From CAYVQU01 sp964453155 (GTDB lineage: Bacteria > Chloroflexota > Anaerolineae > Anaerolineales > UBA11858), in contig CAYVQU010000019.1 of NCBI GenBank assembly GCA_964453155.1, positions 1 through 45,057 on the forward strand: a stretch of DNA of 45,057 nt, in the 5' to 3' direction. Position numbers and translations under genes: made by a program. The notes below the pieces were generated by a model. That model was not told the origin of the DNA. It was given only the letters and a program-made list of their open reading frames with translations, and searched no databases. Of the stretch, positions 1 to 7,938 are shown piece after piece (within the stretch, counting starts at the first letter, position 1; every line of letters starts with the position of its first letter).

Positions 1-23
1 TTCAAGGTGCAAAAAAGTGTCCA

Positions 24-530
24 CTAATTTCTAGCTGTTTTTGAACCATCCCTGATATTTTTAGGTTTATTTTCTGGGTATAATTCATTTTCGAGGATAT
101 ACATCTGATGACAACCAGCCATTTCCGGGTGGTTTTCCATTTTTTTCAGTTCACGCATTCGTAAGCCGATCAGTTTTTTGTACTTAGTGATAATTTGGGC
201 CCACAACCCACAAATTCCTATCCCAGCGCAAAGCAATAATAAAACAGTGATTTTGATAGCCCAAGTGGCTATCCCCGCATCTTTGATCAATAACGCAATT
301 CCGCCTAAGAGAATTGAATTTACTGCCACGAAAATATTCGTTACAGTCAACCGTCGTTCTGTAAAACGGGCGGTGTCGTCTACAAAAAGTTTATATTCAT
401 CGAATTTATTGATTGCACTCGAGGCCAAGGTGGGCTGGGGATTCGGACCAGACGATGGCGGTGACGGAGCCGTCTCATTTTCTACGGCTTCGGTTTTTAT
501 GGGTCTGTCAGCTTTCTCTTTTTCCGTCAT
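24..530 (-). CDS. Small two-helix membrane protein, RipA-like
   Basis: A 168-residue protein. Residues 1-40 are polar and rich in Pro/Ser (cytoplasmic, probably disordered). A charged stretch containing YKLFVDDTARFTERR follows, then two hydrophobic segments at about 62-83 and 88-112, then a basic tail with KYKKLIGLRMRELKKME and a short C-terminal part with ENELYP. This order (E/R-rich lead, two helices, W-x-x-x-I-x-x-Y-x-x-L, L-x-x-x-E) resembles RipA-family octameric membrane proteins, small integral membrane proteins of unclear biochemical role. The start is well supported by an AGGAGG ribosome binding site 6 bases before the ATG. It is read on the same strand as deoC but ends near the window edge, so its downstream partner is unseen. 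Family assignment is by pattern only. Confidence 0.7.
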   Translation of the reverse strand: MTEKEKADRPIKTEAVENETAPSPPSSGPNPQPTLASSAINKFDEYKLFVDDTARFTERRLTVTNIFVAVNSILLGGIALLIKDAGIATWAIKITVLLLLCAGIGICGLWAQIITKYKKLIGLRMRELKKMENHPEMAGCHQMYILENELYPENKPKNIRDGSKTARN

Positions 531-582
531 TATCGCCTCCTGTAAAACGATTTTTCTGTACTCAAGTTCTCTTCAGAGTCTA

Positions 583-1299
583 CTACGCAAAATGGAGTGG
601 TTTATAGTCCCGCGTGGTTAAAAATTCCTCCAAAATTGATTCAGTAGATGATGTGCCTACTCGCGTGGCGCCGGCTTCAATCTCAGCCAAAACATCAGTA
701 ACGGTGCGAATTCCCCCCGCGGCTTTGACCTGGATTTTCGGGTCAACATTGGATTTCATGAGTTCCGCATCGGCGGGGGTCGCGCCAGTATCAGCATATC
801 CCGTAGATGTTTTGACAAAATCGACCCCGGCAGCATCCAGAATTTGACAGGCTTTGATTTTTTCAGCTGCGGTCAGGTAATGGTTTTCCAGGATGATTTT
901 GACCAAAGCCCGGCCGGCAACTGCCTGTACGATGGCGCTGGCTTCATCTTGGACGTAATCAAAATCTCCAGAACGGAGGGCGCCGATATTCATGACGATG
1001 TCGAGTTCGGTAGCTCCATTTTCAACGCCGTTGAGCGCTTCGTACACTTTCACTGGGATGGTGCTGTGACCGTGGGGAAAACTTACCAGGGTTCCAGCCG
1101 CAACTTCAGTGCCTGCTAGCTCCTGAACGACCAGGGGTAGATAGCAGGGTTTTACACTTACCGCGGCAATATTGTATTTCTTCGCCATTGCACAGCCTGC
1201 GATTACATCGGCTTCGGTTTGTTCGGGCTTGAGAATGGAATGATCGAGGGTGTCGGCAAATTGTTCGTAGGTAATGGTGTGGATATCGATTGTCATCAT
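583..1299 (-). CDS. deoC: Deoxyribose-phosphate aldolase
   Basis: A 238-residue cytoplasmic class I aldolase. It cleaves 2-deoxyribose-5-phosphate to glyceraldehyde-3-phosphate and acetaldehyde, the last step of deoxynucleoside breakdown. Visible hallmarks are LDHSILKP near the N-terminus (about 18-24), the acidic ELDIVMNIG stretch with Asp100, the Schiff-base lysine Lys163 in DFVKTSTG, and the second conserved lysine Lys192 in VKAAGGIR, followed by the phosphate-binding GTSS near 217. Length matches the short bacterial DeoC form. The gene begins with two consecutive ATG codons (first at 1299) and has no clear Shine-Dalgarno sequence. It lies on the same strand as the sugar kinase at 2.6-4.1 kb, but an unrelated membrane protein gene separates them, so a shared catabolic operon is only a guess. 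Confidence 0.95.
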   Translation of the reverse strand: MMTIDIHTITYEQFADTLDHSILKPEQTEADVIAGCAMAKKYNIAAVSVKPCYLPLVVQELAGTEVAAGTLVSFPHGHSTIPVKVYEALNGVENGATELDIVMNIGALRSGDFDYVQDEASAIVQAVAGRALVKIILENHYLTAAEKIKACQILDAAGVDFVKTSTGYADTGATPADAELMKSNVDPKIQVKAAGGIRTVTDVLAEIEAGATRVGTSSTESILEEFLTTRDYKPLHFA

Positions 1300-1382
1300 A
1301 GTTTTAAAGTAAGTTTAGGATTTATCCTGGTTACAATTAATGAGTGTAGAAATCTATTTTCGTGGAATCTAATAGAGCTTCT

Positions 1383-2612
1383 TTAATTGGGGCCCAAAAT
1401 TTTGATCGTTTCTCCTTTTAGTTGCTTCTGAATATATTCCAACAACCCATAGATCAATATTATTAGCCCTATCAATTCGAGTACTTCTTCGATAGTTGTA
1501 GTTAATATAGTTAATGGCGGCCGACTGATATAGCCAGAAATATGATGTTTTACGTGTAAATAGCTGCCGAACATTTCGAAAACAAGGGCCCCGCTAATAT
1601 AGATGATGAAGGCTAGTGCAAATGCAGGCTTAACTTTAGAAGGTAAGTTCCAATAAAAACGAAAGTAACTTATCGCGAAAACAAAAACAATTGGGATTCC
1701 AATGATTACCCAAGCAAAATGAAAATAAGCCGGTAAATTTAGTGATTTATCTTGAAATAAATTTTGTAAAGGGATGATGAGTTTCTCATGTAAACCCACA
1801 AATTCATCTAAAGAAATATATGCGAATCCCAATGCCAAAATAATCCAATGCTTTTTATATTTTTTGCTGTGCGTAGAGTGCGTGTGGATTATGACACTGA
1901 TCAAACCGACTGTAAATATTAAATAAATAGTCGTTGCAAAGGTTGGGAAATTTTGCTCATGGTCGAAATGAAAAATTCTGGCATTCAGTGTAAAGTCTTG
2001 ATCCTGAGCCATAAATTCGAATAAGAAAATACTCCAACTCAGGGATACTAGAATTCCAACAATTATTACTAAAATCAATGCTACTTTTCGGGGATTAATA
2101 TGGAGTGTGATTTCTGTGGTGCTATATTTTTCATCAAATCGAATTCGTCGCAGATAAATGATCGCAAAAATGCCAGACTGAAATATTGCGAAAATAGCAA
2201 AAAAAACTAGGGGAGATGCTCTTAATAACATTGCTGAGTAAGGTGTAAAAAATAATCCAAAAAATGTTCCCATGAATATTCCACCGAATATAAAAAGAGT
2301 AGTTGGAATAATCCATCCAAACTCAGACAAAAAATCCCCGACCATAGCATCAATTTTCGAGCGTAATTCTTTAGATTGCCAAAATTTAACAGCAAAAACC
2401 GACAACCCCATCAAAATAGTAAGCGTTCCAACAATCATAATCCACCTGGATTTTGATAAATTCAATAGCCAAGCATTTTTGGGGTCTTTAGGGATGATAA
2501 ATAATAACAACAAAGAGATGAGAGCAACAGTGGGTAATAGTGAAACATACACCTGGGTGATCTTACTCGTTGATTTCTGGTGCATCTGATGCATAAATTT
2601 TCCCTTATACAT
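1383..2612 (-). CDS. AT-rich multi-pass membrane protein of unknown function
   Basis: A 409-residue protein with about ten hydrophobic helices (near 20-40, 58-80, 98-124, 128-155, 176-200, 226-246, 256-275, 298-322, 333-355 and 373-400). I do not recognise a characterised family. The C-terminal half carries acidic and His residues inside or next to helices (SLDEFVGLHEKL near 270, EEVLELIG near 380), a pattern seen in several hypothetical bacterial membrane proteins. Its start ATG overlaps the end of xylulokinase (ATGTATAA), suggesting translational coupling. A second ATG at 2594, preceded by AAGGGA, is an equally good start. Base composition is clearly more AT-rich than the neighbours, which suggests recent acquisition. 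Function is unassigned. Confidence 0.8.
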   Translation of the reverse strand: MYKGKFMHQMHQKSTSKITQVYVSLLPTVALISLLLLFIIPKDPKNAWLLNLSKSRWIMIVGTLTILMGLSVFAVKFWQSKELRSKIDAMVGDFLSEFGWIIPTTLFIFGGIFMGTFFGLFFTPYSAMLLRASPLVFFAIFAIFQSGIFAIIYLRRIRFDEKYSTTEITLHINPRKVALILVIIVGILVSLSWSIFLFEFMAQDQDFTLNARIFHFDHEQNFPTFATTIYLIFTVGLISVIIHTHSTHSKKYKKHWIILALGFAYISLDEFVGLHEKLIIPLQNLFQDKSLNLPAYFHFAWVIIGIPIVFVFAISYFRFYWNLPSKVKPAFALAFIIYISGALVFEMFGSYLHVKHHISGYISRPPLTILTTTIEEVLELIGLIILIYGLLEYIQKQLKGETIKILGPN

Positions 2613-4125
2613 TTTTCAGCCGATTATACGGCGTTTGGAAGCGATCGTGGAGGTCGGTGAAAATTTTATAGAGAGCGTCGTAACGGCTATAATTCGCAGG
2701 GTTGGGGATGAATTCTTGAGCGACGTGCAGGCATTTTTCAGCCCCTGCCGCGGGATCTGGGTAGACCTCTGCACCAACGCCGGCCAAGATGGCGGCCCCT
2801 AAAATGCCGCCCTCCGAACTTTCGAAGGTGCGCACCGGTTTCTGGTAGATATCGGCTTTGATCTGGTTCCATAATTCACTACGAGCCCCACCCCCATTGT
2901 GATAGATGAGATCGATAGAGTGCCCGGCGTTCTCTACAATTTCAAGTGTTCGGCGGAGTTCGAAAGTGATGCCCTCTTTGATGGCGCGCACCATCGCGCC
3001 TTTCCCCGTGCGGGGCGTCAGCCCAAAGAAAACCCCGCGCGCGTAGGGTGTTCCCAGGGTCCGTTCGCCCATTAAATACGGGAAGAAAAGCAAGCCTTCG
3101 GCTCCTGGGTCAATCTCAGTCGCCATCTCAGAGAGCAGGTCATAAGTATCGATTCCTTGAGATTGGGCGCGTTCTTTTTCGGATTCACAGCAAGCATCCC
3201 GAAACCATTTCAGCGCGCCACCGCCCGAGTCGATGATGCCGAAGGGAATCCAACCGGGCATGACGTGATGCAGGTTCATGAGTTGGGGATCGAGTACGGG
3301 CTTTTCAGTGAAAACGGAGAAAATGCCAGACGTTCCGGTGACATCGGAGGCAATCCCAGGACGGGTAATCCCGGCTGCCAAAAGCATGCAGAGCATATCG
3401 CCGCCCCCCGTGACAACGGGGGTTCCAGCCGACAAGCCAGTTAAAGCCGCGGTCTGATCGGTGACTTGCCCAATTACGGCAGCTGAAGCCTTAATATCAG
3501 GGAGTTTGGCACGGTCAAGGCCTAACAGCGTGATGAGTTCGTCAGACCAATCTTCAGTAGCAGCGTCCATCAAAAACGCGCCGGAGGCTTCAGAATGATC
3601 GGTCGCGGCGACGCCGGTGAGCATGAGGTTAATGTAATCTTTGGGGAGCAGGAATTTCCAGGTGCAGGTATAGATTTCAGGGCGGTGAATCTTCTCCCAC
3701 AAAATTTTGAACCCTAACCAACTGGCGACTGGGGGGCTACCCGCGATTTGATACGCGGCGGCGGTTTCGGGCCGGGCTGTGAATTGGTCCACCAGTTGGG
3801 CCGGGCGCTTGTCACACCACAACTGGACGTTGTGGGCTAACAATTCACCCTGGGTATCAATTGGCACCGTTCCATGCATTTGGCCGCTGACGCCGATGGC
3901 GAGGACTTGAGCCGGGGCAATATCGCTGATTTCGAAAACCCGGCGGATATTTTGGATGGTGGTTTGCCACCAAATTTGAGGGTCTTGCTCCGCCCAACCG
4001 GGGCGCGGGGCGGCCATATTTTGGGGCGTGCTGGCGCTGGCGATGACGTGGCCGTCGAGATCAATCAGCGCGGCGCGGGTGCTTTGGGTACCGATGTCGA
4101 TGCCAAATAGGTATTGGGAGGTCAT
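2605..4125 (-). CDS. xylB: Xylulokinase (FGGY carbohydrate kinase)
   Basis: About 506 residues. It phosphorylates D-xylulose with ATP to xylulose-5-phosphate. Two-domain FGGY kinase fold: N-terminal phosphate-1 motif GIDIGTQSTRAALIDL, then GWAEQDPQIWW, the substrate-binding GVSGQMHG near 80, LPKDYINLMLTG near 160, the catalytic-Asp region GGGDMLCMLLAAGI near 240, and the C-terminal adenosine motif GGGARSELWNQIKADI near 420 followed by GGILGAAILAG. Length is typical (E. coli XylB 484). The longer reading frame begins at a TTG (4146), but ATG codons at 4131 and 4125 fit the FGGY N-terminus better. I use 4125, which has AAGGG upstream. No xylose isomerase or transporter lies alongside, so the true ketose substrate (xylulose or a related pentulose) is inferred from family similarity. 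Confidence 0.92.
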   Translation of the reverse strand: MTSQYLFGIDIGTQSTRAALIDLDGHVIASASTPQNMAAPRPGWAEQDPQIWWQTTIQNIRRVFEISDIAPAQVLAIGVSGQMHGTVPIDTQGELLAHNVQLWCDKRPAQLVDQFTARPETAAAYQIAGSPPVASWLGFKILWEKIHRPEIYTCTWKFLLPKDYINLMLTGVAATDHSEASGAFLMDAATEDWSDELITLLGLDRAKLPDIKASAAVIGQVTDQTAALTGLSAGTPVVTGGGDMLCMLLAAGITRPGIASDVTGTSGIFSVFTEKPVLDPQLMNLHHVMPGWIPFGIIDSGGGALKWFRDACCESEKERAQSQGIDTYDLLSEMATEIDPGAEGLLFFPYLMGERTLGTPYARGVFFGLTPRTGKGAMVRAIKEGITFELRRTLEIVENAGHSIDLIYHNGGGARSELWNQIKADIYQKPVRTFESSEGGILGAAILAGVGAEVYPDPAAGAEKCLHVAQEFIPNPANYSRYDALYKIFTDLHDRFQTPYNRLKNV

Positions 4126-4140
4126 ATTCATCCCTTGTCG

Positions 4141-4182
4141 GGGCAACCCTTAATGTTGCCCTGGGTTGGGCTCGCCCCAACC
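4141..4182. repeat. Pair of adjacent small hairpins between xylB and the kinase-like gene
   Basis: Two consecutive stem-loops: GGGCAAC/GTTGCCC (4141-4161, 7-nt loop) and GGTTGGGC/GCCCCAACC (4164-4182, one-base bulge). They lie 13 bases after the stop of the upstream kinase-like gene. There is no T-run in either direction, so this is more like a palindromic intergenic repeat than an intrinsic terminator. Confidence 0.55.
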
Positions 4183-4194
4183 CCTACATATGAA

Positions 4195-4926
4195 TTAAAC
4201 CGGCGGAAAAGGATAGGCCCGGCGATCTTGGGGCGGGAAGGGGAATTGGCGGCAGGGCAGCAGGGCCTCCGTCCGGGTGATCAGGGCTTGAATTTCGGCG
4301 GGGGCCAGGTGCTTTTCCAGTTCAGCGCGTAAATCTGCGGGTTGATTCAGATTAGACCGAAAATCGGCTACGGTTTGGCACAAATCATCGGGAACAGGTT
4401 CCCCTGCAAAATCCCAGATAACAGTGCGCAGCTTTTCGACTGCATTGAAGCAGAGACCATGATCAATCAGCCACATCTTGCCACTTTCCCCAAAAATCAT
4501 ATGTCCGCCTTTTCGGTCAGCGTTGTTTACCAGCAGATCAAACAAGACGACGGGACGGAGTTGCTGAAATTCTTCGTCACTGAAATTGAAATAGTGATGG
4601 TTGGGATCGTGCTCGATGAAAAGTTGGACCGAGCCAGGGCCGAAGGGTCCGTCGTCCCGGTAGACAGTGGGGGGGATAAAGTTAAAGCCAAGGGCCTCGC
4701 AAACGAGGTAGGCCGCCACTTCGCGGTGGGCCAGGGTGTTATGGGGAAAATCCCACAGGAGTTGCTCCCCCTGTTGGGGTTTGTAGACGGCTAAAATGGG
4801 TTCCCCTTCAGATGGATTTACTTTCACCAGAAAGGTGTAATTTGACCCTAATGTAAATTCGCCCTCCAGGGCGAGTTCGCCAGTTTGGAGGGCGGTGATG
4901 ATCGTTTCGGTCTTGATGGAAGACAT
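4195..4926 (-). CDS. SCO1664-family PI3/PI4-kinase-like protein
   Basis: About 243 residues. It matches the SCO1664/TIGR03843-type family, distant relatives of phosphatidylinositol 3-/4-kinases found in Actinobacteria and Chloroflexi. Kinase-like landmarks in order: GEFTLGSNYTFLVKV (nucleotide-loop region), AVYKPQQGE with the presumed ATP-contacting Lys, HREVAAYLV with the helix-C Glu, the catalytic-loop equivalent LLVNNADRKGGH, and LIDHGL as the metal-binding DFG equivalent. Substrate is unknown. It is the last gene of a three-gene set with DUF3090 and a phosphomutase-like protein. The longest frame starts with TTG at 4950. The ATG at 4926 is preferred because relatives begin close to the LQTGELALEGEF segment. 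The kinase role follows from the family; the small-molecule substrate is open. Confidence 0.88.
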   Translation of the reverse strand: MSSIKTETIITALQTGELALEGEFTLGSNYTFLVKVNPSEGEPILAVYKPQQGEQLLWDFPHNTLAHREVAAYLVCEALGFNFIPPTVYRDDGPFGPGSVQLFIEHDPNHHYFNFSDEEFQQLRPVVLFDLLVNNADRKGGHMIFGESGKMWLIDHGLCFNAVEKLRTVIWDFAGEPVPDDLCQTVADFRSNLNQPADLRAELEKHLAPAEIQALITRTEALLPCRQFPFPPQDRRAYPFPPV

Positions 4927-5004
4927 GGAAATTTCAGTCAATTCGGGCAAATGCCGGAAAATATTTTAGCAAAAAACCAAGCACAAACCGCCCAATACCA
5001 ACAC

Positions 5005-5535
5005 TTAATTTCGCTCATGCCCGCCGTTTTTCTTGACGCAGAAGTGGCCTTCGGGTTCTTCGGGTTGGCCACACTGGGGGCAAATGGGACGGCCGCGGGA
5101 GGCGACTTCGACCCCCCAATGACCGAGGGCGCGGAGCTGTGAGCGGGTGCACCACAGGCGGACGACGCCGGGGTCCTCTTCAGCCTCTTCGTTTATGAGT
5201 TCATGAATTACGAGGACAACCAGGTCTTCTTCGGCGTTGTAACCCAGGCCGATGTCGGCCAGGCGAAACACAGGATCAACCGGCGGATAAATTCGCATGA
5301 TTTCTTCATTAAATTCGTGGGATGCCTCGGGAATGTCGGGGAACCGCTCGGAGATCTCCGCCAGGAATTGCTCGATTCCCACGGCCAAAGATTGAATCTG
5401 GAATTTTTCGGCGATCATGGTGATGGTTTGTTCATCTTTGATCCCCTGGATATAAAAAACACGGGCGCCTTTAGGGCCGAGGGCGTCAGCGGTAACATGG
5501 TCGACGGGACTGAGTTCGATTTCGATACGGGGCAT
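5005..5535 (-). CDS. DUF3090 family protein with C-terminal zinc ribbon
   Basis: A 176-residue protein starting MPRIEIELSPVDHVTADALG and containing GARVFYIQG, matching DUF3090 (TIGR03847-type), a family of unknown biochemistry. The body is mixed alpha/beta and very acidic in the middle (HELINEEAEEDPG). The end carries a zinc-ribbon-like ICPQCGQPEEPEGHFC (Cys-x2-Cys plus a later His/Cys). The reading frame stays open for 38 more residues upstream, but that extension is low complexity and lacks conservation. The ATG at 5535 is preceded by GGAG at suitable spacing. It sits between the phosphomutase-like and kinase-like genes, all on the minus strand. The CPxCG ribbon could serve protein or RNA contacts; no function is proven. 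Confidence 0.9.
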   Translation of the reverse strand: MPRIEIELSPVDHVTADALGPKGARVFYIQGIKDEQTITMIAEKFQIQSLAVGIEQFLAEISERFPDIPEASHEFNEEIMRIYPPVDPVFRLADIGLGYNAEEDLVVLVIHELINEEAEEDPGVVRLWCTRSQLRALGHWGVEVASRGRPICPQCGQPEEPEGHFCVKKNGGHERN

Positions 5536-5637
5536 GGGTTTGGCTCCGGGATATGATAGTTTTGGGTTTAAAAAGTATACCAAGAAATGATATTGAGATT
5601 TAAAAGCCCTATCCTGCTGGGTAAGCTTCGGACAGGC

Positions 5638-5666
5638 GTGGAGAAGCAAAGACGCAAAGAAGTTAC
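5638..5666. repeat. Short degenerate GCAAAGAC repeat remnant
   Basis: GAAGCAAAGACGCAAAGAAG with 9-base spacing lies between the phosphomutase stop and the DUF3090 gene. It resembles one arm of the CACCACAAAG repeat family seen at 29.0-29.8 kb and 42.4 kb, but without its mate. Relationship is by pattern only. Confidence 0.35.
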
Positions 5667-6335
5667 TTATGTTTTTTTTGGGGTCTTGCTACTTTTGCGA
5701 CTTTTCTTTTTCTTGGTTGATGGTTTAGGAAAACTAATTTTCGTGCCGTGGTTGACATTAAGAACCCGGGCGCCCATTTCGCCGAGGAAGAACGTGCTGA
5801 TGGAGGCGGGGGAAACGGCGATGCGTTGGAATAGATCGAGGGGAGTGCCGATATAGTAGGCCACTGCCAGCCGAATAACGTCGCTGTGGGAGAAGCAGGC
5901 GATCACATCTTTAGGGTCATGTTCTGTAGCTAAGGCCTCGAGTTCATTCACAACCCGTATTTGAGCGTTGGCGAAGGTCTCGCCGCCGGGGAATTCCATC
6001 CGGGCCGGGTTGCCCTGGACCACTTTCCACAATTTGCGGCGGCGCAGGGCTTTGAGGGTCTTATCCTGCCAATCACCGAAATCAATTTCGAGTAATCCTT
6101 CCCGCGGAATAACACTTAATCCCAAAGTTTCCGCCAGGGGCTGGGCTGTTTCGACGCAGCGTTCCATTGGGCTGGAATATACCGCTTTAATGGGAGCATC
6201 TTTGAGCGCGGCGGCCACTGCCACGGCTTGCTTTTGTCCATTTTCATTCAAATGAACACCCGGCAACCGACCGGCCAAGCGACCTTTGGCAACATATTCG
6301 TTTTCTCCGTGGCGGATTAGTAAAATGGTGGGCAT
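5667..6335 (-). CDS. Histidine phosphatase / phosphomutase-like protein (MSMEG_4193 type)
   Basis: A 222-residue member of the phosphoglycerate mutase-like histidine phosphatase superfamily. The catalytic motif LIRHGE (His8) is at the N-terminus, the substrate-orienting Arg region YSSPMERCVETA near 55, the acidic LLEIDFGDWQ near 83, GNPARMEFPGGET near 108, and the second catalytic His in CFSHSDVIRLAVAYY near 150. The C-terminus is a strongly basic tail (TKKKKSRKSSKTPKKT), probably disordered. Paired with a PI-kinase-like protein and DUF3090, it matches the MSMEG_4193 subgroup, for which a phosphomutase rather than phosphatase role has been suggested from gene context. It is the first gene of the trio. 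Confidence 0.9.
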   Translation of the reverse strand: MPTILLIRHGENEYVAKGRLAGRLPGVHLNENGQKQAVAVAAALKDAPIKAVYSSPMERCVETAQPLAETLGLSVIPREGLLEIDFGDWQDKTLKALRRRKLWKVVQGNPARMEFPGGETFANAQIRVVNELEALATEHDPKDVIACFSHSDVIRLAVAYYIGTPLDLFQRIAVSPASISTFFLGEMGARVLNVNHGTKISFPKPSTKKKKSRKSSKTPKKT

Positions 6336-6342
6336 TTTTTAT

Positions 6343-6395
6343 GGGCTAAGGGTTAGGGAGAGTGTTTTCAATCTTTGGCTCCTAACCCTTAGCCC
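6343..6395. terminator. Inverted repeat between rarA and the phosphomutase-like gene
   Basis: Perfect 15-base arms GGGCTAAGGGTTAGG (6343-6357) and CCTAACCCTTAGCCC (6381-6395) enclose a 23-base loop, filling most of the 74-bp gap after the rarA stop. It could end rarA transcription, but the long loop and TTAGGG-rich arms also fit a mobile palindromic repeat. A related but imperfect arrangement occurs at 41058-41130. Confidence 0.55.
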
Positions 6396-6409
6396 TTCAT
6401 CCTTAATCT

Positions 6410-7822
6410 TTATCTACTCGCCTTATGCTTACTCTTTACAATGTTAATTTCGTCTTCCGATAACTCTGGCAACATTTCGGTTTCTTGAATGTTGAGGGCT
6501 TTCTGTTGGGCATTTCGCCAGCGTTCCAGCCGGTCGGCGACGGCGGCTTCATAGCCCTGGGTGGAGGGATTATAGAAGTAGGTACCGAGAACTGCGCGGG
6601 GTAAATACTGCTGGGGAACAAAATGCTCGGGATATTCATGCGGATAGCGGTAGCCTTTGCCGTGTCCCAAGGCGACGGCATCCCGGTTCGCATCCTTGAT
6701 GGGGTCGGGGACTTCAACCTTACCTTCTTGCTCGATGTGTTGGAAGGCTTTGAAATAATGCGTAGCCGTGTTGGATTTGGGGGCGGTCGCCAGGTAAAGC
6801 GTCGCTTCGACGATGGGGAAAATCCCCTCCGGGAGACCGATGAACTCAAAAGCATTGATCGCCGACGAGACGACCACTAGCCCCATCGGATCGGCTAAGC
6901 CAATATCTTCACTCGCAAGAATAATCAACCGCCGCAGGATGAAACGCGGGTCTTCACCAGCGTAGAGCATCTTCGCCAGCCAGTACAGGGCCGCATCGGG
7001 GTCGGAGCCGCGCACCGATTTGATGAAGGCCGAGATGGTGTCGTAATGGGCGTCGCCGTCTTTGTCGTAGAGCACGGCCCGGCGTTGGATCGACTCTTGG
7101 GCCACATCCAGGGTGATTTGGATGACGCCCTTGTCATCTGGCGGGGTGGTTTCGACGGCCAGTTCGAGGGCGTTAAGGGCGTTGCGGGCATCGCCCCCCG
7201 CGACGTTGATGAAGTGGCGGCTGGCCTCGGGAGTGAGATTGACTTTCCGGGTGCCGAAGCCCCTTTCGGGATCCGTGAGGGCGCGTTCCAAAAGAGACTG
7301 GACATCCGCTTCCTGCAAATTCCGCAGTTGAAACACCCGCGAACGGCTGACGAGGGCCCCGATCACTTCAAAGTAAGGATTCTCTGTCGTTGCGCCGATC
7401 AGCGTAATGGTCCCATTTTCAACATGGGGTAGCAGGGCATCCTGCTGGGCTTTGTTCCAGCGGTGAACTTCGTCGATGAACAGGATCGAGCGCTTGCCAT
7501 ACATCCGGCGGCGTTCGATGGCCTCGTTGACGACTTCTCGTAGCCGTGGCTTGCCATCCAATACTGCCGAAAGTGTCTCGAAATGAGATTTGGTTTGGTT
7601 CGCGATCACCATTGCCAGGGTCGTTTTCCCCGTCCCTGGCGGTCCCCACAAAATGATAGAGGCAAATAGCCGGTCAGCCTCAATGGCTCGTCGGAGCAAT
7701 TTCTCTGGACCGACAATGTGCTGCTGACCGGCATATTCATCCAGGTTGCGGGGCCGCATTCGCGCGGCTAAAGGTGCTTCCGTTTTCATTTTTTCTTGCA
7801 TGGCGTGGGAGAAAAGATCCAT
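6410..7822 (-). CDS. rarA: Replication-associated recombination ATPase RarA (MgsA)
   Basis: A 470-residue AAA+ clamp-loader-like ATPase acting at stalled replication forks, probably through SSB and DNA ends. Walker A GPPGTGKTT near 60, Walker B ILFIDEVHRW near 118, sensor-1 TLIGATTENPYFEV near 140, the arginine-finger segment SRSRVFQL near 158, then the lid GGDARNALNALELAV, and the C-terminal tetramerisation region with GKGYRYPHEYPEHFVPQQYL near 400. The last 35 residues are an extra charged tail. Length is slightly above the E. coli enzyme (447). There is no Shine-Dalgarno; a TAGAAT box (7829-7834, minus strand) ends 6 bases before the ATG, so the transcript may be leaderless. Divergent from the MscS gene. 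Confidence 0.96.
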   Translation of the reverse strand: MDLFSHAMQEKMKTEAPLAARMRPRNLDEYAGQQHIVGPEKLLRRAIEADRLFASIILWGPPGTGKTTLAMVIANQTKSHFETLSAVLDGKPRLREVVNEAIERRRMYGKRSILFIDEVHRWNKAQQDALLPHVENGTITLIGATTENPYFEVIGALVSRSRVFQLRNLQEADVQSLLERALTDPERGFGTRKVNLTPEASRHFINVAGGDARNALNALELAVETTPPDDKGVIQITLDVAQESIQRRAVLYDKDGDAHYDTISAFIKSVRGSDPDAALYWLAKMLYAGEDPRFILRRLIILASEDIGLADPMGLVVVSSAINAFEFIGLPEGIFPIVEATLYLATAPKSNTATHYFKAFQHIEQEGKVEVPDPIKDANRDAVALGHGKGYRYPHEYPEHFVPQQYLPRAVLGTYFYNPSTQGYEAAVADRLERWRNAQQKALNIQETEMLPELSEDEINIVKSKHKASR

Positions 7823-7871
7823 AAAGAGATTCTAACATGACCTGATGACTCACAATTGCTCATATTTTGCT

Positions 7872-7900
7872 TTGAATGCGTGATAGTACCCGAGTATAAT
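7872..7900 (+). promoter_or_regulatory. Sigma-70-like promoter for the MscS/surface-protein operon
   Basis: TTGAAT (7872-7877) and a perfect TATAAT (7895-7900) are separated by 17 bp, followed 25 bases later by AGGAG (7926-7930) eight bases before the ATG at 7939. This is the only obvious promoter before the chain of plus-strand genes that ends at 24318. Confidence 0.75.
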
Positions 7901-7938
7901 ACGGTTTTTAGGATCGAAATTACATAGGAGTAGGGATA

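Noticed and set aside
5536..5649. 38-residue N-terminal extension of the DUF3090 protein
   Set aside because: Lies upstream of a good ribosome binding site and a conserved N-terminus; looks like untranslated sequence.
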